Source: Luteimonas sp. S4-F44
Lineage (GTDB): Bacteria; Pseudomonadota; Gammaproteobacteria; Xanthomonadales; Xanthomonadaceae
Reading direction: 5' to 3'
Length of the DNA: 64,000 nt
Assembly: GCF_022637415.1 (NCBI RefSeq)
Contig: NZ_CP093340.1
Coordinates: forward strand, 1,364,001 to 1,428,000
Positions 10,936 through 20,220 of the stretch are shown piece after piece (position 1 is the first letter of the stretch; every line of letters begins with the position of its first letter). The position numbers and the translations under genes are program-made. The notes under the pieces were generated by a model. That model did no database searches. It was not told the DNA's origin and saw nothing but the letters and a program-made list of their open reading frames with translations.

Positions 10936-13405
10936 GGCCTTGGCCGGTCGGACGGGCGCGCGCGCCAGGCGCATTCGCGACGCGGTCCATCGCGCCGCGC
11001 CACGGGACGTCCTGGTATCGCTGCCACGGTCGGCACGTCCGGTCCGACTGCCGCCCGAGACCCGGGCCTTCGTGCGCAGGCTCGCCCGCGGCGACGCAGG
11101 CGCGCTGTTGCCGCCGGTCGCGCGCCAGCGTGCCGACGGACTGATCGAACCGCTGCGCACGTTGCGGGGGGGCGATGATGCGCGATCGCTGGCGGTGGTG
11201 CTGGCGAGGCCCGCATTCGCGGCATTCGTCGAGATGCTCGAGACGCTGGGCCCCTGGTGCCGGGCATTGGGACGGACCCATGCCGATCTGTTCGGCGCTC
11301 GCGTGTTCGGCCTCGGCAATGCGGCCTTGTTCGCGCCGTTGGTCAGCGAGGCCTTCGTCCGTTGCGCGATCGGCGGTGTCGGCCATCGTGACGAGGTTGC
11401 CGAGCGCTGTCGCCTGTTCCGGGCCTTCCTCATACGGTTTGCCGCGCGCCTGCGCCGCGATCTGCAGGCCGGCGTCTTCGGCGATGCGCTGCGCGGCCCC
11501 GTCGTCGGGCTGTGGGCCAGCCCCTCGGAAACGCACAATGGCGGCCAGCGGGTGCTGTGCCTGCGCCTGCGCGATGGCACGCGCATCGCCTACAAACCCA
11601 GGCCGGTCGATGGCGAGCGGATCTTCCTGGCGGACGCGCCTGTCGACGGGCGCGTGTCGATCTTCGCCTGGCTCAATGGCCTGGCGCCGGTGTCCGGGCC
11701 GGTCCGCCTGCCCACGTTGCGCGTATGGCGCGGCGTCGGCCGCGATCGCTGGACCTACAGTTGGCAGGACTGGGTGGAGCGGCCGCGCGACTGGGGCCTG
11801 CTGGACCCGCAGGCGCGTCCGGCGATCGAAGGGGCGCGGTTGTCGCCACGCGCAGTGCGCGCGTACTGGCGCTCGGCCGGTGCCTTGGGTGTGGCCTGCC
11901 AGGTGGTCGGCGCGACCGACCTGGGGGAGAGCAACGTGCTGTGCGGGGTGCGGTCGGGTGCGCGCGATCCCATGCCGCATGTCGTCGATCTGGAAGTGTT
12001 CGGGTGCCGGATGCAGCGAATGACCGGCACCGGATTGGTCGCCTCGCCCGCGCACCGCTGCGGGGGCCACCCGGCGTTCGCGTCCCGGCTGCGGCCCGAC
12101 GACGTCGAAGGGCCGGCCGCAGCGTTCTTCGTCGCGCCGGGCGGGACGTTGCGGTTGCGGCGCCCGACGGCTGCATGGGCGCGCCGCGAGAGCCGTGCCG
12201 CGGTGGCCGATGCCGTCGGCAACATCGGGCCGGCGCGCCAGCTGCCGGCGATGCTGCGCGGCATGTTCGACACGTGGACCTGCCTGTTGCAGCATCGCCA
12301 GGCGCTGCACGCGCGCCTGCGCGCCTCGCTGCAGGGTGGCTGGGTCCGTGTCCTGCCCAAACTCACGTCGACCTATGCGCGCGCACTCGAGAACGGCGCC
12401 GACGACGGGAACCCCGCCAACGTGGGGGTGCCGCTCTGCGAGGAGGAGCGCACGCAGCTGGCGCGTGGCGACGTGCCGTACTTCTTCGCCCCCCTCGACG
12501 GTGGCGCCCCGCGCGCACTGGCGGCGCCATCGTTCTCACGCGCGCGGCGGGTCGGGCCGTTGTCGGTCGAGGTGTCGTCGCTGTTGCCCGACCTAGACGG
12601 ATTGCTGGCCCAAGAGCTCGACTTCGTCGATCTGGCGACGTTGATCCACGATGTTGTCGCGCACGCGTTCCCCGAGCTGGGGCGCGATGCGCCCGACACA
12701 TGGCGCGACGGCGCCGGCTGGCGGCTGCGCGACCCTGCGCTCGGCGTGGACCTGCGCATCCGCAGCATCCACGCCGGCAGCGCGCATTTCGACTGGGCCC
12801 AGGCCGGTTGCCGGGTGGCCTACCGCTGGAATCGCCAGCGGATCGAAGTGCGGGCGCTGCCGTTGCCCGCCGACCCGCCACGCCTGCGCGCGGTCGGCCG
12901 GCGCTTGCTGGCGATCCAGCGACTCGATGGCGCGCTGCGCCGGCAATGGGCGGTCGACGGGTTCCGCGATCGCGAGACCGCGGCGCGTCTGCGGACACTG
13001 ACGCAGACCGCCTTGGCCTGGCTCGAGTCCGTGCTCGACGCGCACGGCTGGCCGACGGTGGCCCGGGTCGGCCCCCGTGCCTGCGAGGCCGCGGTGACGC
13101 TCGCCCAGCATGCCGATCGCCGTGACGCGACGCTGCAGCGGCGATGCCTGGCGCTAGTGCACGCCGCCGCGGTCGAAGGCGACGTGCCGCTGCGTCACCT
13201 CGCCTATCTGACCGACGCGGTCTGCGTGAACGCGGGCCACAGGCAACGCTATGGGACGAAGTTCAGGCGGCGACAGGGGACGCTTGTGCCGTATCCGCTC
13301 CAGTCGCCGACGCAGGTCGATACCTGGCGGCGACAGATGGGCCTGCCGCCGCTCGCCGAGTATCGGGCGCTGCTGCACCGTGTCTACGGGGGAGGAGGGG
13401 AATGA
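10919..13405 (+). CDS. LanM-type dehydratase domain fused to DUF6624-like domain (no LanC cyclase)
   Basis: About 828 residues. The first ~640 match the DUF4135 dehydratase half of class II lanthipeptide synthetases, which phosphorylate Ser/Thr and then eliminate phosphate. Visible motifs are 'SETHNGGQ' (Glu204, His206), 'YKPRPVDGE' (Lys226), 'TDLGESN' (Asp334, Gly336, Asn339), 'VDLEVF' (Asp357, Glu359) and 'RVLPKLT' (Arg477, Thr483). Compared with CylM, the first Asp is Glu and the His of D-x-H-x-x-N is Gly. No LanC domain or Cys-Cys-His zinc site follows. Instead residues ~690-790 carry 'HGWPTVARVG', 'LAQHADRRD', 'LAYLTDAV' and 'QRYGTKF', the pattern of DUF6624. The start (GTG 10919, or TTG 10940 after GGGGAG) is uncertain; the longer open frame upstream looks like shadow sequence. 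The stop overlaps the next start (ATGA). Confidence 0.8.
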   Translation: MTGSPEALAGRTGARARRIRDAVHRAAPRDVLVSLPRSARPVRLPPETRAFVRRLARGDAGALLPPVARQRADGLIEPLRTLRGGDDARSLAVVLARPAFAAFVEMLETLGPWCRALGRTHADLFGARVFGLGNAALFAPLVSEAFVRCAIGGVGHRDEVAERCRLFRAFLIRFAARLRRDLQAGVFGDALRGPVVGLWASPSETHNGGQRVLCLRLRDGTRIAYKPRPVDGERIFLADAPVDGRVSIFAWLNGLAPVSGPVRLPTLRVWRGVGRDRWTYSWQDWVERPRDWGLLDPQARPAIEGARLSPRAVRAYWRSAGALGVACQVVGATDLGESNVLCGVRSGARDPMPHVVDLEVFGCRMQRMTGTGLVASPAHRCGGHPAFASRLRPDDVEGPAAAFFVAPGGTLRLRRPTAAWARRESRAAVADAVGNIGPARQLPAMLRGMFDTWTCLLQHRQALHARLRASLQGGWVRVLPKLTSTYARALENGADDGNPANVGVPLCEEERTQLARGDVPYFFAPLDGGAPRALAAPSFSRARRVGPLSVEVSSLLPDLDGLLAQELDFVDLATLIHDVVAHAFPELGRDAPDTWRDGAGWRLRDPALGVDLRIRSIHAGSAHFDWAQAGCRVAYRWNRQRIEVRALPLPADPPRLRAVGRRLLAIQRLDGALRRQWAVDGFRDRETAARLRTLTQTALAWLESVLDAHGWPTVARVGPRACEAAVTLAQHADRRDATLQRRCLALVHAAAVEGDVPLRHLAYLTDAVCVNAGHRQRYGTKFRRRQGTLVPYPLQSPTQVDTWRRQMGLPPLAEYRALLHRVYGGGGE

Positions 13406-14667
13406 AGGCCATGCCCTATCTGCAAGCGCAGGGACCGGTCGACTGGGCGCAGTTCGTCGCGACGTGCTGGGACCGCCGGCCGGTGGTATTCCGGGGGCAC
13501 GGCGCGGCGCCGTATCCGTTGGACGCGGCGCTCGCGGCAGCGGCGTCTGCCGCGCGCACGGCCGACGGCGACGAGCGGGCCTGCCGGTTCGTGCTCGACG
13601 ATCGTCAGTTCCGGCAGCCCGGGGGCTGGTTGCCACAGCCCGAGGACGCCACGTTCGAACGGTATGCGCAGCGGATACTGCGCGAGGGCGGCGGGCGCGG
13701 CTATGCGCTGATCGTCAACGAGTTCCACCGACACGATCCGCACATCTGGGAGGGCGGGCGGCGTTTCTTCCAGGGCTTGTTCGCGCAGGTCGGGCTGCCG
13801 TCGACCGGTGCGATCACCACGCTGTTCCACGGCAACTACGAACGCACGCCGGTGGGGGTGCATAAGGACCGGTTCGCGACCTTCGTATTCATGCTGCAGG
13901 GGCGCAAACGCATGCGGTTCTGGCCGACGCGTCCCTGGCAGGACGCGGTGGCGACGCGGGTCGATTACGCCGAGCATCTGGCCGACTCCTTCGCGATCGA
14001 GGTCGGGCCGGGCGATCTGCTCTACTGGCCCGCGGCGTACTACCACGTCGGCGAAACCCTCGGCGCTGAGGTGGCGACCAGTGTCAACGTCGGGATCCCG
14101 CGTGAAGGTCATGCGCTGCTCTACGACTTCGATGCGATCGTGCGCGCGGCCGATGCGGTGGATGCGCAGGCCACCGCCGCGGGTGATCCGTGCGAAGACG
14201 ATACGGGATCGACCGACGAAGTCGCCGGGGCCCTGGCGACGGTCCGGCGCCTGGCCACGCCGGCGGCGCTGCGCAGCGCCGCCTCGGCCGGCTATCTGGC
14301 GTTGCGTACGGGCGGCGGTTTCGTGCCGCCACCGCCGGTGTCGCCTGTGGCGCCGTTGCGCGCGCAGGGGCGATGGCGGCTTGCCGACCCGGCGTTTCCG
14401 CTTGCCTGGATGCATGACGGCGACAGTGCATTGTGCGGCGCGGCCGGGCATGTGCGCCGCGTCGAGGGCTTCGACGACAGGGCTGCGGCGCTGCTGCGCC
14501 GCTTCGATTCGGGGGGCGGCGTCAGCGTCGCCGACCTGCTCGCGCCCTTCGCCGGCACCGCGTCCGAGGCATCGACGGCTGGCGCCACGCTGCAGCAGAC
14601 GCAGGCGCGGGCATTGCTCGAATGGCTGGTATCCACGCGCGCGCTCGCCTGCGTATCGGCGCTCTAG
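13402..14667 (+). CDS. JmjC-domain 2-oxoglutarate/Fe(II) oxygenase, RiPP locus
   Basis: A 421-residue cupin_4/JmjC-type protein, a family of 2-oxoglutarate and iron-dependent hydroxylases. The facial triad is intact: 'VGVHKDRF' gives His154 and Asp156, and 'YYHVGETLG' gives His215. The flanking strands ('FVFMLQGRKRMRFW', 'EVGPGDLLYWPAAYYH') have the expected spacing. A C-terminal helical/winged-helix-like region follows, as in ribosomal-oxygenase relatives. Its start overlaps the dehydratase stop by four bases, so the two are translationally coupled. A likely job is hydroxylation of a residue in the precursor tail (for example Arg54, Tyr57 or a beta-carbon); this is inference, and the substrate is unknown. 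Confidence 0.8.
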   Translation: MKAMPYLQAQGPVDWAQFVATCWDRRPVVFRGHGAAPYPLDAALAAAASAARTADGDERACRFVLDDRQFRQPGGWLPQPEDATFERYAQRILREGGGRGYALIVNEFHRHDPHIWEGGRRFFQGLFAQVGLPSTGAITTLFHGNYERTPVGVHKDRFATFVFMLQGRKRMRFWPTRPWQDAVATRVDYAEHLADSFAIEVGPGDLLYWPAAYYHVGETLGAEVATSVNVGIPREGHALLYDFDAIVRAADAVDAQATAAGDPCEDDTGSTDEVAGALATVRRLATPAALRSAASAGYLALRTGGGFVPPPPVSPVAPLRAQGRWRLADPAFPLAWMHDGDSALCGAAGHVRRVEGFDDRAAALLRRFDSGGGVSVADLLAPFAGTASEASTAGATLQQTQARALLEWLVSTRALACVSAL

Positions 14668-14785
14668 TGCAAGACGATGGCGTGGGCCCCAGTGCTTGCG
14701 TTATGATGCGCCCGCGGTTGGTCGTGACCTGGGTTCGCCCACACGATCGAGCGATGCGAAGCGGGATCTGCCAGGGTGTTCTGGC

Positions 14786-14814
14786 TTGCAATTCCGCACC
14801 GCTCGCTTCATAAT
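14786..14814 (+). promoter_or_regulatory. Sigma-70 promoter of tRNA-fMet
   Basis: TTGCAA (14786-14791) and CATAAT (14809-14814) are separated by exactly 17 bases, 11 bases before the tRNA 5' end. This is a good match to a vegetative promoter driving the initiator tRNA. Confidence 0.75.
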
Positions 14815-14825
14815 CGCTCTCCTGA

Positions 14826-14902
14826 TGCGGGGTGGAGCAGTCTGGCAGCTCGTCGGGCTCATAACCCGAAGGTCGCAGGTTCAAATCCTGCCCCCGCTAC
14901 CA
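14826..14902 (+). tRNA. metY: Initiator tRNA-Met (CAT)
   Basis: A 77-nt cloverleaf with encoded CCA. The anticodon loop is CTCATAA, flanked by three G-C pairs (GGG/CCC) as in initiator tRNAs, and position 1 (T) does not pair with position 72 (T), also an initiator trait. The location directly upstream of rimP-nusA-infB matches the metY position in E. coli. Confidence 0.95.
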
Positions 14903-15007
14903 AATTTTTCGCGTCGATGATGGGTGTCCGCAAGGGGCCCGAAAGCGAAAAGTCTGGGCTTGCCGAAGCTCCTGCTTCGCTTCGGCGCCGACATCCAGTG
15001 GTATCGG

Positions 15008-15040
15008 ACAAGGGGCCCGTCGGGCCCCTTGTCGTTTTCC
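15008..15040 (+). terminator. Rho-independent terminator between tRNA-fMet and rimP
   Basis: A perfect 11-bp stem (15008-15018 and 15022-15032, arm ACAAGGGGCCC) with a GTC loop is followed by CGTTTTCC. It should end most tRNA transcripts, while read-through could feed rimP-nusA-infB. A weaker 7-bp hairpin (14962-14968/14980-14986) lies just upstream. Confidence 0.8.
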
Positions 15041-15122
15041 ACGACCGCAAAACCGACGCGCGCGTCGGCAGGTCGTCGAAGTGCAGGCGATCGGACGCGA
15101 TACCGGACAACGCGAGGGACGA

Positions 15123-15746
15123 GTGGCGGACAAGGCGACACAACTCAAGACGATGCTGGCGGCGACGGTCGAGTCTCTCGACCTCGAACTGCTGGGCATC
15201 GAATACCTGCCGGCGCCTGGTGGCGCGCTGGTGCGGCTGTATATCGATGTGCCGGCCACCGACACGGACGCCGCCCAAGGCGAGGCGGCCGACGGCGAGG
15301 CCGGGCAGGGCGTGACCATCGAGCATTGCGAGGCGGTCAGCCGCGAGGTGTCGGCCCAGCTCGACGTCGAGGACCCGATCAGCGGCAACTACACGCTCGA
15401 GGTGTCCTCGCCCGGCGTCGACCGGCCGCTGTTCGAGGCCGCGCATTTCGCGCGCTTCGCCGGCCAGACCGCGAAGGTCGGCCTGAAGCTGCCGCAGGAC
15501 GGACGCCGCCGCCTGACCGGCCGCATCGACGCGGTCGAGGGCGAGACCATCACGTTCGACGTCGACGGCACGCCGTTGACGGTGCGCATGGACAACATCG
15601 ACAAGGCGCGGCTGGTCCCCGACTGGGCCGCGCTGGGCCTGGCGCCGTCGAAGGACAAGAAGGGACGCGCCGCCGGTGCGGCCCGCAACGCAGACAACAC
15701 ATCACGTGACAACAAGCGGCCGCGCAAGCCGGCCGGTGCGGAGTGA
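15123..15746 (+). CDS. rimP: Ribosome maturation factor RimP
   Basis: RimP assists assembly of the 30S subunit. The 207-residue product contains the family core '[22 protein letters not shown]', the segment '[18 protein letters not shown]' and '[15 protein letters not shown]'. A small Ala/Glu/Gly-rich insertion (about residues 43-62) and a basic C-terminal tail (after residue 180) make it longer than E. coli RimP. I chose the GTG at 15123 because GAGGGA precedes it and it gives the usual short N-terminus; an ATG at 15081 is in frame. The stop overlaps the upstream possible nusA GTG. Confidence 0.92.
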   Translation: MADKATQLKTMLAATVESLDLELLGIEYLPAPGGALVRLYIDVPATDTDAAQGEAADGEAGQGVTIEHCEAVSREVSAQLDVEDPISGNYTLEVSSPGVDRPLFEAAHFARFAGQTAKVGLKLPQDGRRRLTGRIDAVEGETITFDVDGTPLTVRMDNIDKARLVPDWAALGLAPSKDKKGRAAGAARNADNTSRDNKRPRKPAGAE

Positions 15747-15754
15747 ATGAAAAG

Positions 15755-17266
15755 ATGAGCAAGGAACTGTTGCTGGTCGTCGATGCGGTCGCCAGCGAGA
15801 AAGGCGTCCCCGAGACCGTGATCCTGGAGGCCATCGAGGCCGCGCTGGCGACTGCGGCCAAGAAGCGCTACGTCGATCAGGACGTGCTGACCCGCGTGGC
15901 GATCGATCCCAAGGACGGCAGCTACGAGACCTTCCGCCGCTGGGAGGTCGTGGCCGACGACGTGGTGATGGAATCGCCGGATCGCCAGATCCGCCTGATG
16001 GACGCGGTCGACGAGGCCGACGGCGTCGAGGTCGGCGACTACATCGAAGAGCAGATCGAGAACGTCGATTTCGGCCGCATCGCAGCCCAGGCCGCCAAGC
16101 AGGTGATCGTGCAGCGCGTGCGCGAGGCCGAGCGCCAGCAGGTCGTCGATGCCTGGAAGGACCGCGTGGGCGAGTTGGTGACCGGCGTGGTCAAGCGCGT
16201 GGAGCGCGGCAACGTCTACGTCGACCTGGGTGGCAACGCCGAGGCGCTGATCCAGAAAGACAAGGCCATTCCGCGCGATGTCGTGCGTGCCGGCGACCGC
16301 GTACGCGGCTACCTGTACGACGTGCGCAGCGAGCCCCGGGGCCCGCAGCTGTTCATCAGCCGCGCCGCGCCCGAATTCATGATGGAACTGTTCAAGCTCG
16401 AGGTGCCGGAAGTCGGCCAGGGCCTGGTCGAGATCAAGGCCTGCGCCCGCGACCCGGGTGACCGCGCCAAGATCGCCGTCGTCGCCTATGACACCCGCAC
16501 CGATCCCATCGGCGCGTGCATCGGCATGCGCGGTTCGCGCGTGCAGGCGGTGTCCAACGAGCTCAACGGCGAGCGCGTGGACATCGTGCTGTGGTCCGAC
16601 AATCCGGCGCAGTTCGTCATCAATGCGATGGCCCCGGCCGAGGTGCAGTCGATCGTCGTCGACGAGGACAAGCACTCGATGGACCTGGCGGTCGCCGAGG
16701 ACAAGCTGGCGCAGGCGATCGGCAAGGGCGGGCAGAACGTGCGCCTGGCCAGCCGCCTGGCGGGCTGGCAGCTCAATGTGATGACCCAGGACCAGGTGAC
16801 CGCGAAGTCGGAGGCCGAACAGGCCGCCGCGCGCCAGCTGTTCATGGACAAGCTGGAGGTCGACGAGGAAATCGCCGGCATCCTGGTCTCCGAGGGCTTC
16901 GGCACCGTCGAGGAGATCGCCTACGTGCCGGTCGGCGAGCTGCTCGCGGTCGAGGGCTTCGACGAGGACATCGTCGAGGAACTGCGCTCGCGCGCCCGCG
17001 ATGCGCTGCTCAACGACGCGCTCGCGGTCGAGGAAGAAGCCGACGAGAACGCGCCGGCCCAGGACCTGCTGGCGCTCGAGGGCATGGATGAGGACACCGC
17101 GTTCGCGCTCGCCGCGCACGGCGTGCGCACCAGCGAGGAGCTCTCCGACCTGGGCGCCGACGAGGTGTTGGAGTTCGGTATCGAGGGCCTCGACGAGGCG
17201 CGTGCCGCGGCGCTGATCCTGGCCGCGCGTGCCGAGGAGATCGCACGTCTGGAACGGGAGGGGTGA
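15755..17266 (+). CDS. nusA: Transcription termination/antitermination factor NusA
   Basis: NusA binds RNA polymerase and nascent RNA to modulate pausing, termination and antitermination. The 503-residue product has an N-terminal polymerase-binding domain ('MSKELLLVVDAVASEKGVPE'), an S1 domain (about residues 130-200), two KH domains (about 230-345, with 'GACIGMRGSRVQAV' and 'AQAIGKGGQNVRLA') and two C-terminal acidic repeats. The ATG at 15755 gives the canonical start; a GTG four codons earlier overlaps rimP. It lies in the conserved rimP-nusA-infB operon. Confidence 0.96.
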   Translation: MSKELLLVVDAVASEKGVPETVILEAIEAALATAAKKRYVDQDVLTRVAIDPKDGSYETFRRWEVVADDVVMESPDRQIRLMDAVDEADGVEVGDYIEEQIENVDFGRIAAQAAKQVIVQRVREAERQQVVDAWKDRVGELVTGVVKRVERGNVYVDLGGNAEALIQKDKAIPRDVVRAGDRVRGYLYDVRSEPRGPQLFISRAAPEFMMELFKLEVPEVGQGLVEIKACARDPGDRAKIAVVAYDTRTDPIGACIGMRGSRVQAVSNELNGERVDIVLWSDNPAQFVINAMAPAEVQSIVVDEDKHSMDLAVAEDKLAQAIGKGGQNVRLASRLAGWQLNVMTQDQVTAKSEAEQAAARQLFMDKLEVDEEIAGILVSEGFGTVEEIAYVPVGELLAVEGFDEDIVEELRSRARDALLNDALAVEEEADENAPAQDLLALEGMDEDTAFALAAHGVRTSEELSDLGADEVLEFGIEGLDEARAAALILAARAEEIARLEREG

Positions 17267-17491
17267 TCTGCCGTCCGGTCGTGTGAAGGCCGGGCAGGAC
17301 GACCCGAAGTCGTAGTCGGACCGTCGGGACGGCCGCAGTGATGGCGCAGGGCCATGCCGCTCCAGGGGCGCGGTCCTGCCGTCGCCCGGTCCCCCGCTGG
17401 CGGTCGCGTTCGGAATGCACCCCATGCAGCGCTAGAATGACAAATCCACTGCGCCGCCCCTGCGGCGGCGCGCAAGGAATCGGAATCACGA

Positions 17492-20104
17492 ATGTCGCAA
17501 CAAACCACCATCCGTAAGCTGGCCGCACTGGTGAACACGCCGGTCGAGAAACTGCTCGAACAGCTGTCCGAAGCGGGCATGCAGTTCAGCAACCCCGACC
17601 AGGTCGTGACCAGTGCCGAGAAGCTCAAGCTGCTCGGCTTCCTCAAGCGCGCCCACGGCAAGGGCGACGCCCCTGTCGAGGAAGTCTCCGCGCCGAAGAA
17701 GATCACGCTCAGCCGCAGCCGCAAGCAGGAGCTGACGGTCGGCGGCGGCAAAAACCGTCAGACGGTCGACGTGGTCGTGCGCAAGAAGGTCACACTCAGC
17801 CGGCCCGCCGATGGCGGGGCGCCGGTCGATCCGGACGCCGAGCGCGCCGAGATCCTGCGCAAGCTCGAGGAGTCGCGCCAGCGCAATCTCTCCGAGCAGC
17901 AGCGCCTGGCCGAGGAAGACAAGCGTCGCGCCGACGAGGCCGAGCAGCGCAAGCGCGAAGCCGAGGCCGAAGCCGAGCGGCTGCGCCAGGCGGCCGCGGC
18001 CGCTGCCGCAGTCCCGGACGCCGGCGAGAGCGCGACCGCCCGCAAGCCGGCCGGTGGCCACGCTCATGCGCACAAGGCGCCGGCGGCGCCGCGCAGCGAC
18101 GACCGCAATGCCAACGCCAATGCCAAGAAGGGCAACCGCGGTTCGCACGCGATGGTGTCGGGCGTCGAGGACGACGACAGCACCGCGCGCTTTGCCGGTC
18201 AGTTGCACCTCAGTGCGTCCGACCGGGCGCGCCGCAGCACCAGCACGCGTGGCCGGCCGGCCCGTGGTGGCCCGCAGCGCCGCGGCAGCGCGCCTGCCCG
18301 CAGCGGCGCCGGTCCGCATGGCTTCGAGCGTCCGACCGCACCGGTCGTGCGCGAAGTCGCGATCGGCGAGGCGATCACCGTGGCCGATCTCGCCCAGAAG
18401 CTGGCGATGAAGGGCGGCGATGTGGTCAAGGCGCTGTTCAAGATGGGGGTCATGGCGACGATCACCCAGTCGATCGATCACGACACAGCGGTGCTGGTGG
18501 TCGAGGAACTGGGCCACTCCGCCGTGCGCGCTGATGCCGACGATGCCGAGAGCGAGCTGATCGCCCACGTCGGCGAGTCGCAGGGCGAGCTGACCACGCG
18601 TCCGCCGGTGGTCACGATCATGGGCCACGTCGACCACGGCAAGACCTCGCTGCTGGACTACATCCGGCGCACCAAGGTCGCCTCGGGCGAGGCCGGTGGC
18701 ATCACCCAGCACATCGGTGCCTACCACGTCGAAACCGACAAGGGCGTCATCAGCTTCCTCGACACCCCGGGCCACGCGGCCTTCACCTCGATGCGCGCTC
18801 GCGGCGCCAAACTCACCGACCTGGTGGTGCTGGTGGTCGCGGCCGACGATGGCGTCATGCCGCAGACGGTCGAGGCGGTGAAGCACGCGAAGGCGGCGAA
18901 GGTGCCGTTGATCGTGGCGATCAACAAGATCGACAAGTCCGACGCCGATCCGAACCGGGTCAAGAACGAGCTGCTCGAACATGAGGTCGTGGCCGAGGAC
19001 TTCGGCGGCGACACGCAGATGGTCGAGCTGTCGGCCAAGACCGGCGACGGTGTCGACGACCTGCTCGACGCGATCTCGCTGCAGGCCGAAATCCTGGAAC
19101 TGCGTGCGGTCGCCGAAGGCCGCGCCAGCGGTACGGTCATCGAGTCCTCGCTCGACAAGGGCCGCGGTCCGGTGGCGACGGTGCTCGTGCAGCAGGGCCT
19201 GCTGGCCCGTGGCGACTACCTGGTCTGCGGCGTGCAGTACGGCCGCGTGCGTGCGTTGTTCGACGAGACCGGGACCCAGGTGCAGACCGCGGGTCCGTCG
19301 ATCCCGGTGCAGGTGCTCGGCTTGTCGGGCGTGCCCGATGCCGGCGACGATTTCGTCGTCGTCGCCGACGAGCGCCTGGCCAAGGACGTCGCCCAGCAGC
19401 GCGAGACCAAGCGCCGCGAGACGCGCCTGGTGCAGGCTGCGGGCAACCGCATGGAAGACATCATGGCGCAGATGGGCCAGGCCGAGCAGCAGCTGTCGCT
19501 CAACCTGGTCGTCAAGGCGGACGTGCAGGGTTCGGTCGAGGCGCTCAAGCAGGCCCTGACCGCGCTGTCGAACGATCAGATCCGCGTCAACATCATCGTC
19601 TCGGGCGTGGGCGGCATCACCGAGTCGGACGCCAACTCGGCGGCGGCGGCGAAGGCGACGATCATCGGCTTCAATGTCCGCGCCGACGCCTCGGCGCGCA
19701 AGGTCATCGAAGGCAATGGTCTGGACCTGCGCTACTTCTCGGTGATCTACGACGTGATCGACCAGGTCAAGCAGGTCGCGTCCGGCATCCTGGGCATGGA
19801 GATCCGCGAGGAGATCATCGGTATTGCCGAGGTCCGCGACGTCTTCCGCAGCTCCAAGTTCGGTGCCGTGGCCGGCTGTATGGTGGTGGAAGGCGTGGTC
19901 AAGCGCTCCAAGCCGATCCGCGTGCTGCGCGACAACACCGTGGTGTTCGAAGGCGAACTCGAATCGCTGCGCCGCTTCAAGGAGAACGTCGACGAGGTGC
20001 GCAATGGCACCGAGTGCGGCATCGGCGTGAAGGCCTACAACGATGTCAAGGCCGGCGACCAGATCGAATGCTTTGAGCGCATCGAGGTGCAGCGGACGCT
20101 ATAA
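17492..20104 (+). CDS. infB: Translation initiation factor IF-2
   Basis: IF-2 is the GTPase that delivers initiator tRNA to the 30S subunit. The 870 residues comprise an IF2_N domain, a long charged Ala/Arg/Glu-rich linker (about residues 110-280), a second IF2_N-like stretch and the GTPase domain. G motifs seen are '[11 protein letters not shown]' (from about residue 378), '[15 protein letters not shown]' and 'NKIDK'. Domains II-IV follow. It is separated from nusA by 225 bases in which no further gene is seen. Linker length varies between species and is not unusual here. Confidence 0.97.
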   Translation: MSQQTTIRKLAALVNTPVEKLLEQLSEAGMQFSNPDQVVTSAEKLKLLGFLKRAHGKGDAPVEEVSAPKKITLSRSRKQELTVGGGKNRQTVDVVVRKKVTLSRPADGGAPVDPDAERAEILRKLEESRQRNLSEQQRLAEEDKRRADEAEQRKREAEAEAERLRQAAAAAAAVPDAGESATARKPAGGHAHAHKAPAAPRSDDRNANANAKKGNRGSHAMVSGVEDDDSTARFAGQLHLSASDRARRSTSTRGRPARGGPQRRGSAPARSGAGPHGFERPTAPVVREVAIGEAITVADLAQKLAMKGGDVVKALFKMGVMATITQSIDHDTAVLVVEELGHSAVRADADDAESELIAHVGESQGELTTRPPVVTIMGHVDHGKTSLLDYIRRTKVASGEAGGITQHIGAYHVETDKGVISFLDTPGHAAFTSMRARGAKLTDLVVLVVAADDGVMPQTVEAVKHAKAAKVPLIVAINKIDKSDADPNRVKNELLEHEVVAEDFGGDTQMVELSAKTGDGVDDLLDAISLQAEILELRAVAEGRASGTVIESSLDKGRGPVATVLVQQGLLARGDYLVCGVQYGRVRALFDETGTQVQTAGPSIPVQVLGLSGVPDAGDDFVVVADERLAKDVAQQRETKRRETRLVQAAGNRMEDIMAQMGQAEQQLSLNLVVKADVQGSVEALKQALTALSNDQIRVNIIVSGVGGITESDANSAAAAKATIIGFNVRADASARKVIEGNGLDLRYFSVIYDVIDQVKQVASGILGMEIREEIIGIAEVRDVFRSSKFGAVAGCMVVEGVVKRSKPIRVLRDNTVVFEGELESLRRFKENVDEVRNGTECGIGVKAYNDVKAGDQIECFERIEVQRTL

Positions 20105-20220
20105 GCGTCCGCGACGATCGGTGATGGGGAGTCGTGGTCCGCGAACGCGGATCACGGGTCCGCGCTCCATCACAGGATCGAGCAAGGCCTTCGCACCACC
20201 CAAGACGAATTACGAATCAC

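Noticed and set aside
9733..13405. That the JmjC-like gene and dehydratase are one gene split by a frameshift
   Set aside because: The first protein aligns end to end with the downstream JmjC paralogue, including its C-terminal region, so it is a complete gene of its own.
15389..17425. A 678-codon minus-strand frame opposite rimP/nusA
   Set aside because: Antisense to conserved genes, no ribosome-binding site and no recognisable motif.
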